Shown: one piece after another, positions 1-15,400 of the stretch
How the letters are laid out: each line of letters starts with the position of its first letter
Position numbering within the stretch: the stretch's first letter is position 1
Source of the DNA: Panorpa germanica
Lineage: Eukaryota; Arthropoda; Insecta; Mecoptera; Panorpidae
Assembly: GCA_963678705.1 (NCBI GenBank)
Contig: OY783206.1
Location: forward strand, 27,663,807-27,727,806
Length of the DNA stretch: 64,000 bases
Reading direction: 5' to 3'
Notes under the pieces: generated by a model
What the model saw: only the letters and a program-made list of their open reading frames with translations
What the model was told of the DNA's origin: nothing
Databases searched by the model: none
Program-made: the position numbers and the translations under genes

Positions 1-3000
1 CACACACACACACTGACAAACAACCGTGTATATGTATATACCAACACCAATCACAGAGACGCGCTCCTCGTTACAAAATAACTATTGTTAATAAATAATG
101 AATCGATCTGGCAACACCGCACTGTTGGTTTGTAGTTTAAAATCCATTTTAGCATTTAATTCAGTGCTCAGCCTTGTTTGGAGGCTGGGCCAGGCTGGGC
201 ACCCACAGATTGTAAAACTTTTCAATGTTTTCATTTCAATGTTTTAAATTTGATCGTGAAGATACTGCAAACATAAGATTGATAACGTTGGCTATCTGGA
301 CCTCAAATGTTTAAGGTAGTTGTCACTGGGTGCATTTAACGCAGGATTTTCATTAAACTTTGCTTAATTATTCTTGAATTAAATACAAATCATATGAGCC
401 TAATTATTTTAAAATTGACCACTTCGTTTTCATAAAAAACGAAATGGATGTTTTGTAATTTTAACACGGTCTCTTATGGAGAAGACAATTTTTTATGAAT
501 TTTTTTTGTTTAAATTCCAAACGTAATGAAGAAACTTCATAGAAATTTGATATGTTATAAAAATCGTAGGCACAAACCTCTTAAAAAAAAGTAATAATTT
601 TTTGACCTTGTCGTTATCGAGATATTATTATTTAAAATGTAAATTTATCAATTAACTCGAGAGATGAATCGAGCAGTAGTAGTGATGTGGCAACAGCTCT
701 TTCATATTGCTACGAAGTAAGCTTAGTTGTCACGATCATGTCTGTATTACTATGGATGTGTGAGAGCAGTGAGACTGTATTTCCACAAAAGTTTTCAACT
801 GGGACTAACCGGTTCGGCTTTGAACTTAACTGTCAGTGTAAAGAGCTACCTTAATAGTCTGTGTAGTCTGTTCCAGTGTGAGAGACCCAAGAAAGGTACA
901 GGGTGCGCAACAAGAAAGTTCACATTTTCGTTTAACTAAATCATGAATTATTTTGAAGGTCTCACCGTTGTAGAAAGACAAGCACATTCTTTATGCAAAT
1001 ACCACATTGCTCAGACTTGATGTGGTGGGGGTAATGTAATGTTGAAGTTTGTTTTTAAAGAGATTTGTGGTTTCGGGTGAGGGGGAAGGGGTTCTCATTG
1101 ATTCATTAGATTATGGTTTTATGTATCAAAACTAATGCTTTGAGATTTAGCATCGTGAATGGACACGATTGAAGTCCGAAGTCATCTTCCGAAATAAATC
1201 ATCGTTTTAACCGGACGGATGGTGATGGCACGCCGACGCCTGGGTCTGGGTGTCAATTCTCAATAGATTACGATCTGTCAGTCTCTGTGAAATATCTGCA
1301 CTGGCAACACTTGCGTGTAGTGGTGGATAACGTGGCATTCTCTCTTACCGATCGCGTGGCACTAACATATATATATCACTGTTTCTTCAACATATCTTTC
1401 TTGAAGGCGTATTGTCTATTTGCTGTTTTAGCTTTATGTATATCTGTATTCATATTCCACAAGACAAGTGCAATATTGGGTTACACTAAGAACAATTTCA
1501 AAACCGAAGTATTGATCCTTATTTAGTATTTAAGTAAAGTTTTGTACTTAATATCTAAATATACTTTTTCCTACGACAACGACTCCACTGTGAAATGTTA
1601 CTAATGATTCGGTTTAGTCTTGCCTTTCACTTTCTTTTTACACTTAATCATTATTTGCTTCTACTTCTCGCATAATCTGCATACTGTTTTCTCCTTCTCC
1701 CTCCAACACTTCCTCTGTATGCATTTCTCAGCCTGAACCTTGCGATCATCTTTATATCCCAATAAATAAAGAAGACTTAGTCAAAATCCGTACAACAAAT
1801 TTGTCGCAAGACAGTTTTGTCTTTTGTTCAAAAGAATTAGGTTTTACAATTATAAATCATAAGTGGTTTATAATATTGTGACAATATTATTTATTAATAA
1901 ATGGAGATACTTCATATAATGCAAGACTAGATGTAACTCACTTGACTGTTGTGCATAATGAATGTCACAGGCTCAAGCCAGGACCGATCAATTTGATGAC
2001 CAGGCAATTAGATAAGGTTAAGACAGTCGTGTCTCCAGGTTTAATTTAGGTTCAAAATACGACATAAATACTGAAGAATCTTTGAGAAATAAAACGGCTA
2101 ATGATTACTTCATGATATAAGTGCATGCATTTAATGCAAATAATTATTAAATTCGACGTAACTTTTACTTTTATTCAATAAATTATAATTTAATTCAAAA
2201 CGAAACATAAAAATGCATAATCAAACCAGCTGAACAGGTTTGTGCTTTAAAGTGTTGGGTGGACGGGATGAGGATGAGGGGAAATGGGAGGGGAAGGTAC
2301 TCGTGAACAAGGTACGCAAATTCATCGTAAATAAAAAACAAGAACCGTTTTGTTCAAGTAGTATACTCGTAGTAAATTAAAAAAAAAACAACATTGAAAA
2401 TACGCGCGAGTAGGTAACTTGTTTGAAAACAAACGTGTGTTTGTGTGTGTGTCATGGGAGTATTCATATAGAAATTACTGAATTACGCAGGTGTAAAGTT
2501 GATCGTATTTACTAAAGTACTATTATAAAATAGTAAATATTAAAAAACTTACGTGGTATTTCTTTTATCTTTTAAATGATTTCTTTCATTCTTTAAATTA
2601 ATAGTTTTTCGATCTATGTCTTAGGTTTAATAATTAGTTCTTGATAACGTACTCAAGGTACAAGTAAACTAACAGGTTTATAACAGGTGTACAATAAAAA
2701 ATAGTTGATGCGCAATGCTCTTTTTCGCCTTGCCCCACATGCGTATAAATAAAAAAAAATATTCTGGTGCGACGTTGTCAAGTTTACGTGAGGAAAGTCG
2801 AAAACGATCAAAAGTAGCTCATATCAACATTTTATAAAAAAAACGAATAGCGCTTTCTGTAATTTTTTTACAGGACAGTATTTGTCATATTCTCAATGAA
2901 TGATTCTAAGTTTTTCAAAACAATCGTAAGAAAATTACCCTTGTTGTATCACAAAACATCCGTTTCCGTTTCAACATAGGTCGGTGTCGGTGTAGGGTTC

Positions 3001-3493
3001 GTATGGTAAAAATCAAAATCTTTAAATTTATTTCTGCAAGGATTATTGAAACTTTTTCTACGTATAAAGGACGTTAATAAATATACGTATTTAAATTTTC
3101 AAGATTTTTTTTGTGAATATCTTTAAGGGGCTACACCACACTGAGAGTATAAAATGGATGTTGATTTAAAGCTGATGATTAGCTGTTTGAAGTACCACCT
3201 CCTCTCACCCTCCCCCCTCATTTATTGCCATCCTCCTCCGGATGGCTTACCGCACATTACCGCGTTAATCATCTCTTGTTCACGGAGTCTCTAACGGCTT
3301 CCGCGAGGTGGTGGAGAGGTGGCGAACCCCTCCCCCACCCTCCTTGGGGTTCGGTGGCCGTCTCCTTGATACGATATCGATTGCTCTTCGTCTGAGGGAT
3401 CGTAGTTCCGATCACATCCGCGAGATGGCATTGCTTAAATATATTTTCTATTTTTATTTCAAATAAATTATTAACTATAGTTTTTCTTTACAG
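1..3493. other. Phactr upstream or intronic sequence, no gene recognised
   Basis: The stretch begins with a (CA)n run at 1-13. It carries an inverted copy of dispersed repeat family A (about 2766-3132) and a GC-rich patch at about 3230-3420 just before the first visible Phactr exon. Short open frames at 727-939 and 1287-1526 have no family signature, and their ends do not match the phase needed at 3494. Confidence 0.6.
2766..3132 (-). repeat. Dispersed repeat family A, copy 1
   Basis: Reverse complement of the stretch at 10740-11096. Both contain cctacaccgacctatgttga, followed by gaaacggaaacggatgtttt, then a region ending near gtcgaaaacg. It is non-coding and of unknown class, probably a degenerate non-autonomous element. 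Confidence 0.7.
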
Positions 3494-6400
3494 CTAAAAA
3501 ACAAAATGGCGCAGCAATTAGAACGAATAGCCTCGGCTCAGGAACTAGGACGCCTCCATTGGAAAGAAAAAGTAAATTTTCAGCACTTGGTAGACTTTTT
3601 AAACCATGGAAATGGAAAAGAAAAAAAAAATCTGATAAATTTGAAGCAGCCTCACGATGTAAGTAAAAAAGATAACTGTAATACCCCAATGTCTTTATCG
3701 TTAGTTTGTATTATTCTTGACAGATGTCTCTACCTGTGTTTTAAATCTGTCGTTTATATTTTTTAAATTTGTTTTTTTATGGCATCATTGTTCTATATTA
3801 TGTAGTTGTTGGGGGATTTTATCTCTAGAGTCTGTTTCTGAGATGGAATTTATTTTACATACGTTTATAAAGCTGTGTCTGCATTGCTCCAGTTGCTGGC
3901 TCAGTCGATGCCATCACTGAAGCACAATATTGTCCAAATTCAATGAAGTCTAATAGACAGGTACCCAACTTTATCAATGTGTATTACAGTTTTATAAAAA
4001 TAAAGTCACGTGGTTCACAAGCACAAATTACATATTTGAGGCATCGCTAGCCAATCCAATTAAACAGATGTAAAGCTTACAGCATCACTGAATTGACAGG
4101 AAAGGCTAAGATTGACGCAGATGATTCAAAACATCAATTAAAATTTAATAAATGCATTTAAATAATGCGTCTATTGCAATTGCATTCTAAATAACAAAAT
4201 TAATTGTTCAATCTTTAGAATAACAAATAAAACCGCGATCTGAACCTCCCCCCGCGCACCTCTGCCTCCTTCACGTTCCCCGCGTACATCACTTGACCCT
4301 CATTGACCTTTACACTTTGACCCTTCAAATCATCGTCGCCATCTTGCATTCCATGATGACTAATTCATTCATAGCTGCCATGGACTGCTCCAGGACGCTG
4401 TTCCATGCATGTTGTTAAATGATTGATTTTCTTATCAATAATGAACAGACGACATTCATAAGAAATACATTTATTTATCAACTGTTGCTCTTATATTATT
4501 ATTACCTCATTAATTTTATAAAGAATTACACAGTGCAGGAATGGTTGCATTAATGTAGGCGCCGTTAATATATGTCAAGATTATATCTCGTAAACTATAA
4601 ATGATTTCATTGAATTGAAGGTTTATGTCTGTATCTACAATGGAGGCAAGACTAATTTTTGTTGTAATTATTTCAACAATGTGTGAATAATTTGTTTCAG
4701 CATTAGAACGTAAGATATCAGTACGGGCGAACCGAGAGGATCTCGTCCAGAAGGGTATTCTGCTCCCTGAAAGTCCCATCTCCACAATACCTGAGCCAGG
4801 TAATATTTATTTTATTAAATAACTTTAAATAAAATTCTATTCTTATACAAGAAACATAAAATACAATACAGAAATCTGTTTTACCATGTAATTTTAAAGT
4901 TGTTGTTGCGTCCACTAGATGTCTCTACGCGAATATATTTTTCTGGTAATGTTTGTAAATAAGATTTGACAGATTTTAATTTTGTTAATAGTGGTTGATA
5001 GATTTGTTTTTCTGGATAGTTTGGTGTAAACTTTAATAATACTAATTAAAATAATAATGGAGTGTGTTACTTGTTTAACGTGATTGCTTCCATTGCTCAT
5101 TGCTCAGGTTTGTTGAAAAACATTTCTTGTAGTTTTTATTTTATTAGAATCAAGGGACTGTACTTTATAAGTTGATTTATTATTCTGTATTTACATTTAG
5201 TAAATCTAATTTTAAATTAAATTAATTAATGATGTACAATTGACTAATGAAAGTTTTATCTAAATAACTAAGCGTTTACAGTAATTGCAATTTGTAGTTT
5301 ACAAAGAAAGTGAGGTTAGAAAACGTATAGCGTTATATACACATATATTTTTGTTTGATTTTTAATTAAAAAACTGTAATAATTATAAATGACATTTTAT
5401 TAAACACGAGCTATCAATCAATTCCTAAAGAATTTATTGAAAATGTATTTATCGAGAGTTGAATTCTTGTTAAAAAATATATTATATAATCTGGAGACGG
5501 GAGAAAGTTCTTCTTTAGATTTAATTGATTTGACGTTGCCCTATTTCTGATGACGATTCGTGCCCTTATATATGTGAACTACATTGCTGCCTTACAATTT
5601 ATATGATTATGAGAGCACTTAAGGAAAATTACTTTCTTTACGATCATCTTCTTGAAATTTGTCCTTTATATGAAAATGTGACAAAATTGTACAGTACAGA
5701 AAATTATAGCAAGTTTTTATTTATAAAATATGTTAAAAGTGAGCTACTTTTCGTTCGTTTACGATTTTCCTCATAATATATTTTTTTTATTGCACACATA
5801 CTATAAACATGTTAGTTTACATAGGGCTATCTTTCTTTTTCTTAATTTGAATTGTTGAATTGTTCCAGGTGAAGACTCAAACTCGATATTCCCTCCGCAC
5901 CCCGCCTCTGTGATTAACTCACAATCAGTTCAACAAATATCGTCCGTCAATGCATCCAGTCCGGCGGGTGCAGGGTCGGGGGCCAACAACGGGCCTCCGT
6001 CGCAAGTACTGCCCCAATCACAATCCGCCCATCAACTTCAATCACAAAACAGCAACAGCGCCGCCCCAACGCCGCAACTACAACACATGCAACTGCAACA
6101 GTCGCTGCAACAACAACTGCATATGCAGCTGCAGCAGAACCTGCAGTTTGTCAACGCCACCACTGCCAACAACAATGGTAAGTCCATTTGTTATTTTATA
6201 TTTTATGCGTGGAATGGTGGAGCCCATAAAAAAGTCTAGAGCCGGTAATGTTTACTCAATAATGAAATTCAGAGTGAATTCTAAGAGCTCACGGATGTTG
6301 GTCGTGGTTCTATTGATCTCTGAAGTCTCTCCAATCGTCGAAGTACTAGGGCAGGGGTTCTTAACCTTTTCGACCTGACGGAATACCCTTAATAGAGTGA

Positions 6401-9400
6401 ACCATTTCCATAACCAGCAAAAACCGTCGTTAAAAAGAAGCAATCCTTGAATTTTGTTTGTTTCCTCATGTAACAGGAATTTAAATATGAATTTAAAGGG
6501 TGAAATACGCCGCTATTAGGCTGCCATCTTAAAAATAAGTCTTTAATCAGGGTTTTTATTTGTGTATTTTAAAAACTATAGCTATACAATCCAATACACG
6601 ATATAAAACGATGTACCCACAATAAATGTGTTGGAATGGTTGCATTTATTCCAGGCGCATAAATTATAGTATTTTAAATAATTTTACCTCAGTGCATGCT
6701 TTTGTTTATTTTCATGCAGTAGTGTAACTTGCGTTTTATTCCTAATAGTTAAGGAAATCTGTCATATTTTTTTTAACTTATGAAAGGATCAATGCTGATC
6801 CAACTTTCGGGTCGAAAGGCGCTTCCATCCGGCCGCCATCTTGGCAATAAGAGTGTTCATAGTTTTTGTGTTTATATTGCAAACTAGAACTTCTACAAAA
6901 AAATTTCACAGAGGCTTTTTGTAGCTAATAGTATTGCCTACAACTTTTATTAATAACTTTTCCTTGTAACTTTTATAAGAAAAAGATAACACGCAAAACT
7001 ATATCTTATAGTACAGTCTGTTCATAACACCACTTACTTGATTTCTAGAATAATAATCTTGTTTTGGGTCCTACTCTCTTTTTTTCTATGAGTTTTTATT
7101 GATGACGTATAGCATATATTTCAAAACTTCAAGACATCTGAAACTAAGTTAAAATTCGAAGTAGATAAAAATTCAATTAATGTTATTTTTGCGCCTGCAT
7201 ACTGCAACCATAGTAACACACATTCTCACTGTCCCTAGTGCTTTTAAGAGTTACTCGACAGCTAACCAAAAAAACAATTTAATATTTTCATTATTACATT
7301 TCATAAATAAAATCTAATTATCGGCATAATGTGCTTTGTATGAACAAACAGCCAGCACAACATGCGGGCCGGCGTCGCAATAATTAGTTCTTTCAATATT
7401 TATTTTTATCACGTAACAATTAGCTCACGCGCCAAAACTTCAGGCCTAATTATATTCCAGAGAGGTACAAATACACCGAGATAGATATAACAGGCAGGTA
7501 TCACCATGGCCCGCATAAATGGGTGATTGACAGGCCACTAGCGCAGGGTCGTATGAGAAGATGGGAAGGTTAATTAATGTTTACGGGGATACAGTACGCC
7601 TGGTGTAATGGCAACAAATGCAACGTCTACCTTATGCAGAATTCTGATATATATTTATCATAGGGATAAAATTGAATTTGAGAGTTTTTAGTTTTGATAC
7701 GTGAATTATTTTAATTTAAATGTTTGCGCCTTAAATAATCTCATTTGGCACTCTATCAGACTATGGCAACACCTTACAACTTTACTTTGACTCTTGCAAA
7801 GACGGTGATAGCGTTTAGAATGTAATCAACAGCAGATGAAAGCCGTAGTATTGAGAGTAACAGATTAACAAGTGACAGCGAATATTGTTAATGTACTAAA
7901 GTGTTCTAAAATAAATTAGGTATTAAACATAAAATATATGACACAGTAGGCGTGAACTTTGATGCTTGACGATGACTGCTGTGCTTCCGGGTTCGATCCT
8001 CGAACCAGAGTTTAATTTTTCTCAGTTTTGGTTCTTAGCAAGTTAAATTTATTATGTTCATACATAATCATAACTTATTAAGCAGCGGTGTAGTTTTAAA
8101 AATACATAAAATTTTAATTTATAAAAATGAAAACAATTCTAAGACTTGTTGTAACATGCAAATGGAAAATTCCAGGATTTGCAAATTAACTAGGTCAGCC
8201 GGTCATTGACCTTGACAGTCGTCTACCCATCGGAAAAGGGGGCGGGTCTTGTACACATAGAAAAATCATCTTAAATATTACTTAAGGTGGTTATCGTGCT
8301 ATAAGTCATACCAGTAGAATATTAGAAATTATTGTACAATTATAAAAACTGTAATTATCGACACAATGAGAGTGAGTGAGAGGCAAATACAATATGCGGA
8401 ATATTTGAATCATTGTAGCACGACACGTACTTAACAAATATTTATTTATGTTTGTATTTTTCTCATTGCATTTACTACACTTCGGGTAATTACGGATATG
8501 TTCGGTACTTAGAACTCGTTCGTCTATAACTGAGGGGGGGGGGGGGAGATCCTTGCAAAGATTTATTTCAAATAATATTAATTTGTTTACCATCATTTGT
8601 GTATGGCATTTTTTCCTACTAAGATCAAATCCGTGCTTTTTATTTTTAATATGTATGCATGTGTGTGTTACACATATTAAAGCATTTTTAATTTTCATGA
8701 AATGTATTAACCTATTGTTTCACCTATTGGTTTGGCACAAAAGTAATTTCGCTTTTGTGGTGTAAGTTAATTTCCATTTTGTTCGATGGTCTTTTATCAT
8801 CTTTCTGGGCCGATGACTTTCAGCTGCAAGAGAGTTATCAGAGGACGATTCAGTTCTTCAATCAGTACACCGAATGACTGTTGTTTAACAATATGAAGAA
8901 AACTGACTGCCGAGCCTGTCGTTTTTAAAAGAATATGACGTCTATGCGTCGTGCAGTACGCTAGAGCTATGACGTGTTACAGCTCCGTTGACAGAGCCTC
9001 CTTTGTTTAAATATGTATGCTGCAAGAAAGCGTACAACAAGCGGTAAATGACGAAAACGTGCGTGTGAAGGGACGCTTCATGGACAGTAGACCTTAGTCA
9101 TCCATATTGAATAAGAAAAGGGAATTACATTGTTTAAACACAATTGTATTTTGATTATAAAACAGATGGACGTAGTAATCACGCAGTCGGATCTCGTGTT
9201 ATTAGGACAGTCTTTATATTAATATTATTAATATTAAAAAATAACTTTATTAGCAAACACGAGCATTATTTTATTTCCGTTCTTCTGGATCTTAGTAAGT
9301 TCAGTACAAACGTGGGGGTGGTGGGTCGGTAGGGGGTGCGAGAGGGAATCACCCTGTATTACTCACCAGCCCGTCGTCGTCGCTAGGGTGACGGACAGTA

Positions 9401-12400
9401 GTAGGGAGCGGGCGTTGGGGGGATAGTTAGTTGATGGGTGCGCAGTGCTCGATGCGCGTATGCCAGTAGCGAGTATCAGAGCGCCCTAGCGGTGGATCTT
9501 GGAACCACCACGCACAGGCACGGGGCGGGACGGGACAGGTTCGGCGATCGCAGCGCCGTCTGGCTTTGTCGCGCCTTGAGATGACTGCGTGCAACTGACT
9601 CAACTCAACTCAACTCGACTCAATGTTTATTTTTCTATTATTAAATGTTTTTTATATTACATTTTAATTGTGTTTTTTTTGTTGACAAATTTGTGGTACA
9701 CATTTAATTAATAAATCTAATCGATTGTTTAATGTGTTTATAACGTTTTGGTGTGATTTTATGTTCATTTTGTGTAATTATTAAACTGAAATGGTTATTA
9801 AAAAATCGATTCTCTAGTTTTAGTTTAGTGAAATGTGTTTTTTATTTCTGTAAAAGTGTAAGAACGTAACCAAAGTAATAATTTCACCCACGTAAATCTT
9901 AAAAAGTTATATTATTGTACTGTGAAGGAATAATTTTATGAAATTATCTTTTTAATTTCTTTTTATTTATATTTAAAGGATATAAAAACCAATTTTTGAC
10001 ACTGTGTACCTCAAATTCGCGAACCGCATCCTTAGGTAGCCTAAATACACCGATAAAATCAATGAATAAGAAAGTATTTTTTTTATAAAATGCAAAAAAA
10101 GCAATTTGGTTGAGTAATACAGGCCCGGTAGTTCTAATTTTTGGATATGTTTTAAAGTTTAGGGCCCTAATAAATATTCAAAGTTTTACCCATCGTCGGA
10201 CATCTGTGGGTGCCGCCATGTTGAAAATATGGCTGTCAAAAACGGTTTTTATTTAATATCTCCTCACCACTGCGTCTTATGATAAAAATAGTAATTATCA
10301 ATCTGATAGACGACTCAATTTCCTACAATTTGTGCCTACAACGTTTTTTTCTATGTCTGATAGATATTGTGCTGCACCGCTGTAAAGTGCAACACTTCAG
10401 CGAGTGCATGCGTTCACAATTTTGCATATATTTCTTAAACCCCAGATACTATAAAAACAAATATGTATCTTGAGTAAACAGTTACACAGCTAAGAAATTG
10501 AGTGAAAGAGAAAAGAAATTTATAATTATGTATTTTATTTCTCATTTGGGGTAAATACAAAAAATACAAACATTGGTTTTCTTATCCTATTATTTATTTA
10601 TGTAAGATTGGTTCGAAAAGTATTTCGGTTTTCATAAATAGATAGCGTTTAGTTTGTTTTTGACGTATTTCTGTCCTTTTGCCATTGACAAAAATCGCTA
10701 TTTTAATGTCATTTGACTAATTTTGCCTAAAACCAGTATTCTCTCTTAAGGACGTTCCCAAGAAAATTTATTTATATAGAAAATATATATATATATATAT
10801 TTATTAATGTCCTTTATACGTAGAAAATGTTTCAATACTCCTTGCGGTACTACATTTTAAGATTTTGATTTTTAACGAACGAACCCTAAACCTACACCGA
10901 CCTATGTTGAAACGGAAACGGATGTTTTGTGATGTAACAATGGTAATTTTCTTACGATTGTTTTGGAAAACTTGGAATCATTCATTATGAATATGACAAA
11001 TATTGCCCTGTACATGAAATTACAACAAGCGGTATTCGTTTTTTAATAAAATATATTGGAAGTGAGCTATTTTTAATCGTTTTCGACTTTGTACATTGAG
11101 CACGACTGCATCTTGGGAACGTTCTTAATTGTGCGTCCACCTTTAATGAGCGAAACTCATCAACATTTTGATAATTGTTTTAATATTCCATCTGCATCGC
11201 GAGGACTTCCTAGTTTCTCGCCGTACAAGGCCCGCGGAGGTCAGACGCTTAAGAATTTGTCGCCCTTTTTGGGAGTCACTATGACATCAATGCTATTACG
11301 CTTTAATATGGGTTAATTTGTTGAATTTTAATTAATCTAAAGGGAACCAAAATATCTAAAGAAGCTAGCTTCTTAACAGTTCAAGACATTTTAATTGTTT
11401 TCAATTGTTGTGTGAGGTACATTTAACCTCTCTGCAACCTCTCGAACTTGCTTCTAAAGTAAGCTAAAAGTGACATTTGTCAATTGCCAAAAAGACGAAT
11501 TCCTAACACTGATAGAAGTACTTAAAAAGCAAAGAGATAACCGAACCGAAATTACTTTCGTGCCAACCGTATAAATTTGAAATTTATTTTTCCTTAGTCT
11601 GACACACTGTCTTAGCACAAATATTATAACAATCAAAAATTCGTAACTTCGTGTAAAAAAAATTACCAAGTAAATAATAAAAAGGTTCGCTTCAATATTT
11701 TGACGTAAATTTATTAAACAAACGAGCATTAGTGATTAGAACATTAGAACAATTTGACGAAGTGAAGTTGAAAGCGGATATAATGTGTTCATTGCAATCT
11801 TCGTCACATTTGTTGTCTCCATCCAGTGTCGTCTCGGGAATCTTCGACTCTTTCCGGAAACTAAACCAACTACTGTTTATGTGAAATTATACAGAGTCGA
11901 ACTTGACTCAACCTTTGGAGACGTTTTACAATTGCGGTTTTGTGACGACTGACGTTTGGCGTCACTTCCGCCCTAATGATGGGATACATAATGGGATGCT
12001 CTTGCTTTAAAGGTAAGATTATCGATCGATTATCGACAGCTACTTTCTACGGTGGGCGTTCAATAATGAAATCACTTTTAATTACTTTATTTTTAAAACG
12101 TCTAAAAAATCTCATAAATTTCTCTACACATCATATATTTTTTTATTACGATTTCTGACGTTAGCTCCGCCCCCTTTTTTATGTTAGATTAAATCTGTTC
12201 GTGCTAAGTCCTCGTGTTCTGTGTGCAATAGTGTGTCATGTGCGCCAACATTAGTACAGGGAACTACCGCAACGGCGCTGCGTGCCGTAATGCGTGTAAT
12301 GAATGACACATTGATCGCATCTGGTTGTAAATGCTTTATTTCACATACTGAAAATACAGCAAAAATTAATGGAATATTTATTTATATACATTACTTTAAC

Positions 12401-15400
12401 AATGGGCTTGCGAACCATGTCTTAAGTGCCGTTCCCACCTATTAACTCAGTCATTTAAGGCGAAAGGACGGGTAGGGTAAACCTCGATAAGAAAGAAAAT
12501 GACCTCTCAAATCCGCGCCTCAAGATATTCAAGGCGAGAGAGACAAAGATAAGAAAAGTATGACAGTTAAGGTTAAAACAGTAAATGGGAATGGGGACTT
12601 CGTTGCACCTAAACCATATGCAATACTAATAACATGTCTTGTTGTTTAATGGGACTGTGGATCATGTTGGCTATGAGAACCTCAAATGTTTAACTATTTG
12701 TTAATAACTCACTATATTATAGAAGATAACAATTAATTATAAAATAGTAATTTTGTTTCCACCATTAGAAGGATCGAAAGTTACGAAAAAGTAAATTGTC
12801 CGGCGACATCAAGTTCGTTTCCTCTGTTCTCTATGAATTGGCATCTATGTTATACATCAGAGCTGTAAAAAAAATTGTGAATGATAAACTCACGGAATGG
12901 CACTGTTTAAGTATCTATATCTCGGTCAGCTTTCGATTATTAAAAAAAATAAAAACACTGATTAAAATATATTAGTCCATATTTAAATTATAATTGAAAA
13001 CATTCGACCATGAGAATTAATCGTCTTCATATACGAAAATCACCAAGCTGCTAAATTCTAACAACTAAATGAAAACGTGCAATTAATATTATTGTTGACG
13101 CCTGCATTACTGCAACCATACTAACACATACTCACACTAAGGCTGGGTGTTCACTCAGCCATTGTACTACACGTTTTTTTGCAGTATAAATATTATCGAA
13201 TCAACAGTGGAGCATACATTTTATATAGAACGTTTGTACTGCAAAAAAACGTGTAGTCCAATGTTGTGTAAATTCAGTCTAAGTAAGTATAAATGTATTT
13301 AGTTCGTATTCGGTAAATTATGGAAAACCCCTAACCAAGATTATTGTCTGGCCGGAAACTTTTCAGCGTTTACGCTGTTTTATCTGTTGCAATATGTATA
13401 TTTATATCGAGTAAACTTTTCAAATTTACTTGAATCGGACATTTTACAACCCAGACCCTTGCATGCAATATCTTAAGTAGACTCACACACACACACAGGC
13501 ACAGGCAGAGGCACTCAGATGAATAACGACGACAGGTCCAAACCTGCAGCTCAGGAACTCATAATATTTTTCGCTGTTTGCACGTCAACTTTTAGAGAAT
13601 ATTACTTTTAACTTTTGATTTAAAGATGGCGTCGTGATTTAATTTCATATTTTAATCTTGATTTTAGGTTATCAGAATAGCCTTGTCACATTTCTACATG
13701 TTTTAATTTAGTTGGTGCGCATGCGTCATTAGTAATATAAATTTTGACAGTTCCCAGTTATTTGCGTTTTGTTGACACACTATTAAAAAAATTAATACAG
13801 TGAGTAGGAAATATACTTATTTGAACCAGAGTGATAATATTTGATTTTTAAACTGAGTGTTATTTCAGGAAATATGGCAACACTGTCGCACTGACATATT
13901 AACAGATATGACTTTACAATTATATACAATTTTTTTATACACGTTTATAATTTAGTTTTAAGAAAGCACTAAACTAGAATCAAATCTAGATATTTGTGCA
14001 ATCTTCATAACCTACTTAGATATCTGCCAGTCTCTCTCTCTCTCTCTCAGGAGTCCTGCATCCTTTGCATCCTTTACATGCCATCTTGCATTACTCCTTA
14101 TCTTCCTTCGGGGACGTCCCTCACGTCCTGTCCATTTATCTATGTTTTTGTTGCAAACTTTACGAGTCTGTACGGGTTCTTATTCCATTTCATCCTTACC
14201 TATTGCTGCACTCTTCTAACACTCAGATCGATTAACTTCTCTGTCGCACATGGTCCTTCCCCCCACTATTTAATGCCTTTGATTACATCACAAAGTATTT
14301 CTGTTTCATTCTCTCTAGTGAATATTTATAATGCTGAAACGAGATAGAGAATGTAAACAAACAAGTTTATACAGGTGCGTGCGATCATGATGTTTATTAA
14401 GATACCGCGATGGCCACTTGTAATGTGTAATTAAATTTCTAAATTTTAGAACCGAACCAAAAACCAAAATTGCTTCCTTACCAACCATATTTAGGTCGTA
14501 GTAGTTCTTCAATACAATCAAAGATGTCGCTAGTCGATAAAATATTCAAATAATTTTTTATTGTATATATTTATTTTCTTTTTTATTTTCATTTCTTCAC
14601 GCCCTGCCTTTTGAAGGTTGAAGGAGCAGTTTTCATGTACATTACATGGGTTTTCATATTTCCATTTCCTACTTCCCTGGAAACCCGTCGGATCGTTACT
14701 AGGCCACTGTTATGTGAGATACTATCCTATAGACTATATAAACGATCCCGTTTAGATCGAGACGATCCAGTAGACAATGCGATCCTAAAACTGATCTTCT
14801 GTTAAATATTTATAGCTGTACTAAAACTAAAAGCTGTACTCAGGTCAAAGCAGAATCCATCAACGTTGTTGCCCTAGTGAATGTGTTGGAATGATTGCAT
14901 TTATTTCAGGCGCAACAATTATAGCATTTAAAATAATTTTGCCTCAGTTACTTTTGTTACGTACAAGTAGCGTAACGTGCGTTACATTCCTAATAATTAA
15001 GGAGATCTGTCATTTTGTAACATATAAAAGGATTAAACCTAAATTTTCGAGATCTGGCAAATAAAAGTGTAATCAGTTTTTTTTCGTTTATCTTGAAAAC
15101 TATAAGTCCCACAAAAAAATCGAAAAGAGCTTTTTTGTAGCTATTAATATTACCTACAACTTTTATTTATAACATTTTGTTGTAACTTTTATAAATAAAA
15201 AGTTATAAGCTAAAATAAATGTTTGTATTATAGCAGTGCAGTCCGTTCGTTACACCACCTAATTTTGACAACACATAAACTTTTGATATTTTGATGGTGG
15301 TATACACTGATAATTAAAATCGATTACTTATTATTCTACAAGCTCTAATACTAACCTAGTGACGTCAGTAAATCTAATTCTATTCAATATATTGTTGCAT

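Noticed and set aside
664..716. ATG followed by 17 codons and a good donor (gaa|gtaagc), considered as the Phactr first exon
   Set aside because: It leaves phase 2, whereas the exon at 3494 needs phase 1.
7970..8020. A tRNA gene
   Set aside because: Only a B-box-like motif is present; no acceptor stem, anticodon arm or A box is visible.
13994..14347. 117-codon frame rich in Ser/Leu/Phe
   Set aside because: Its start contains the (CT)n run and it resembles translated AT-rich, pyrimidine-rich intron.
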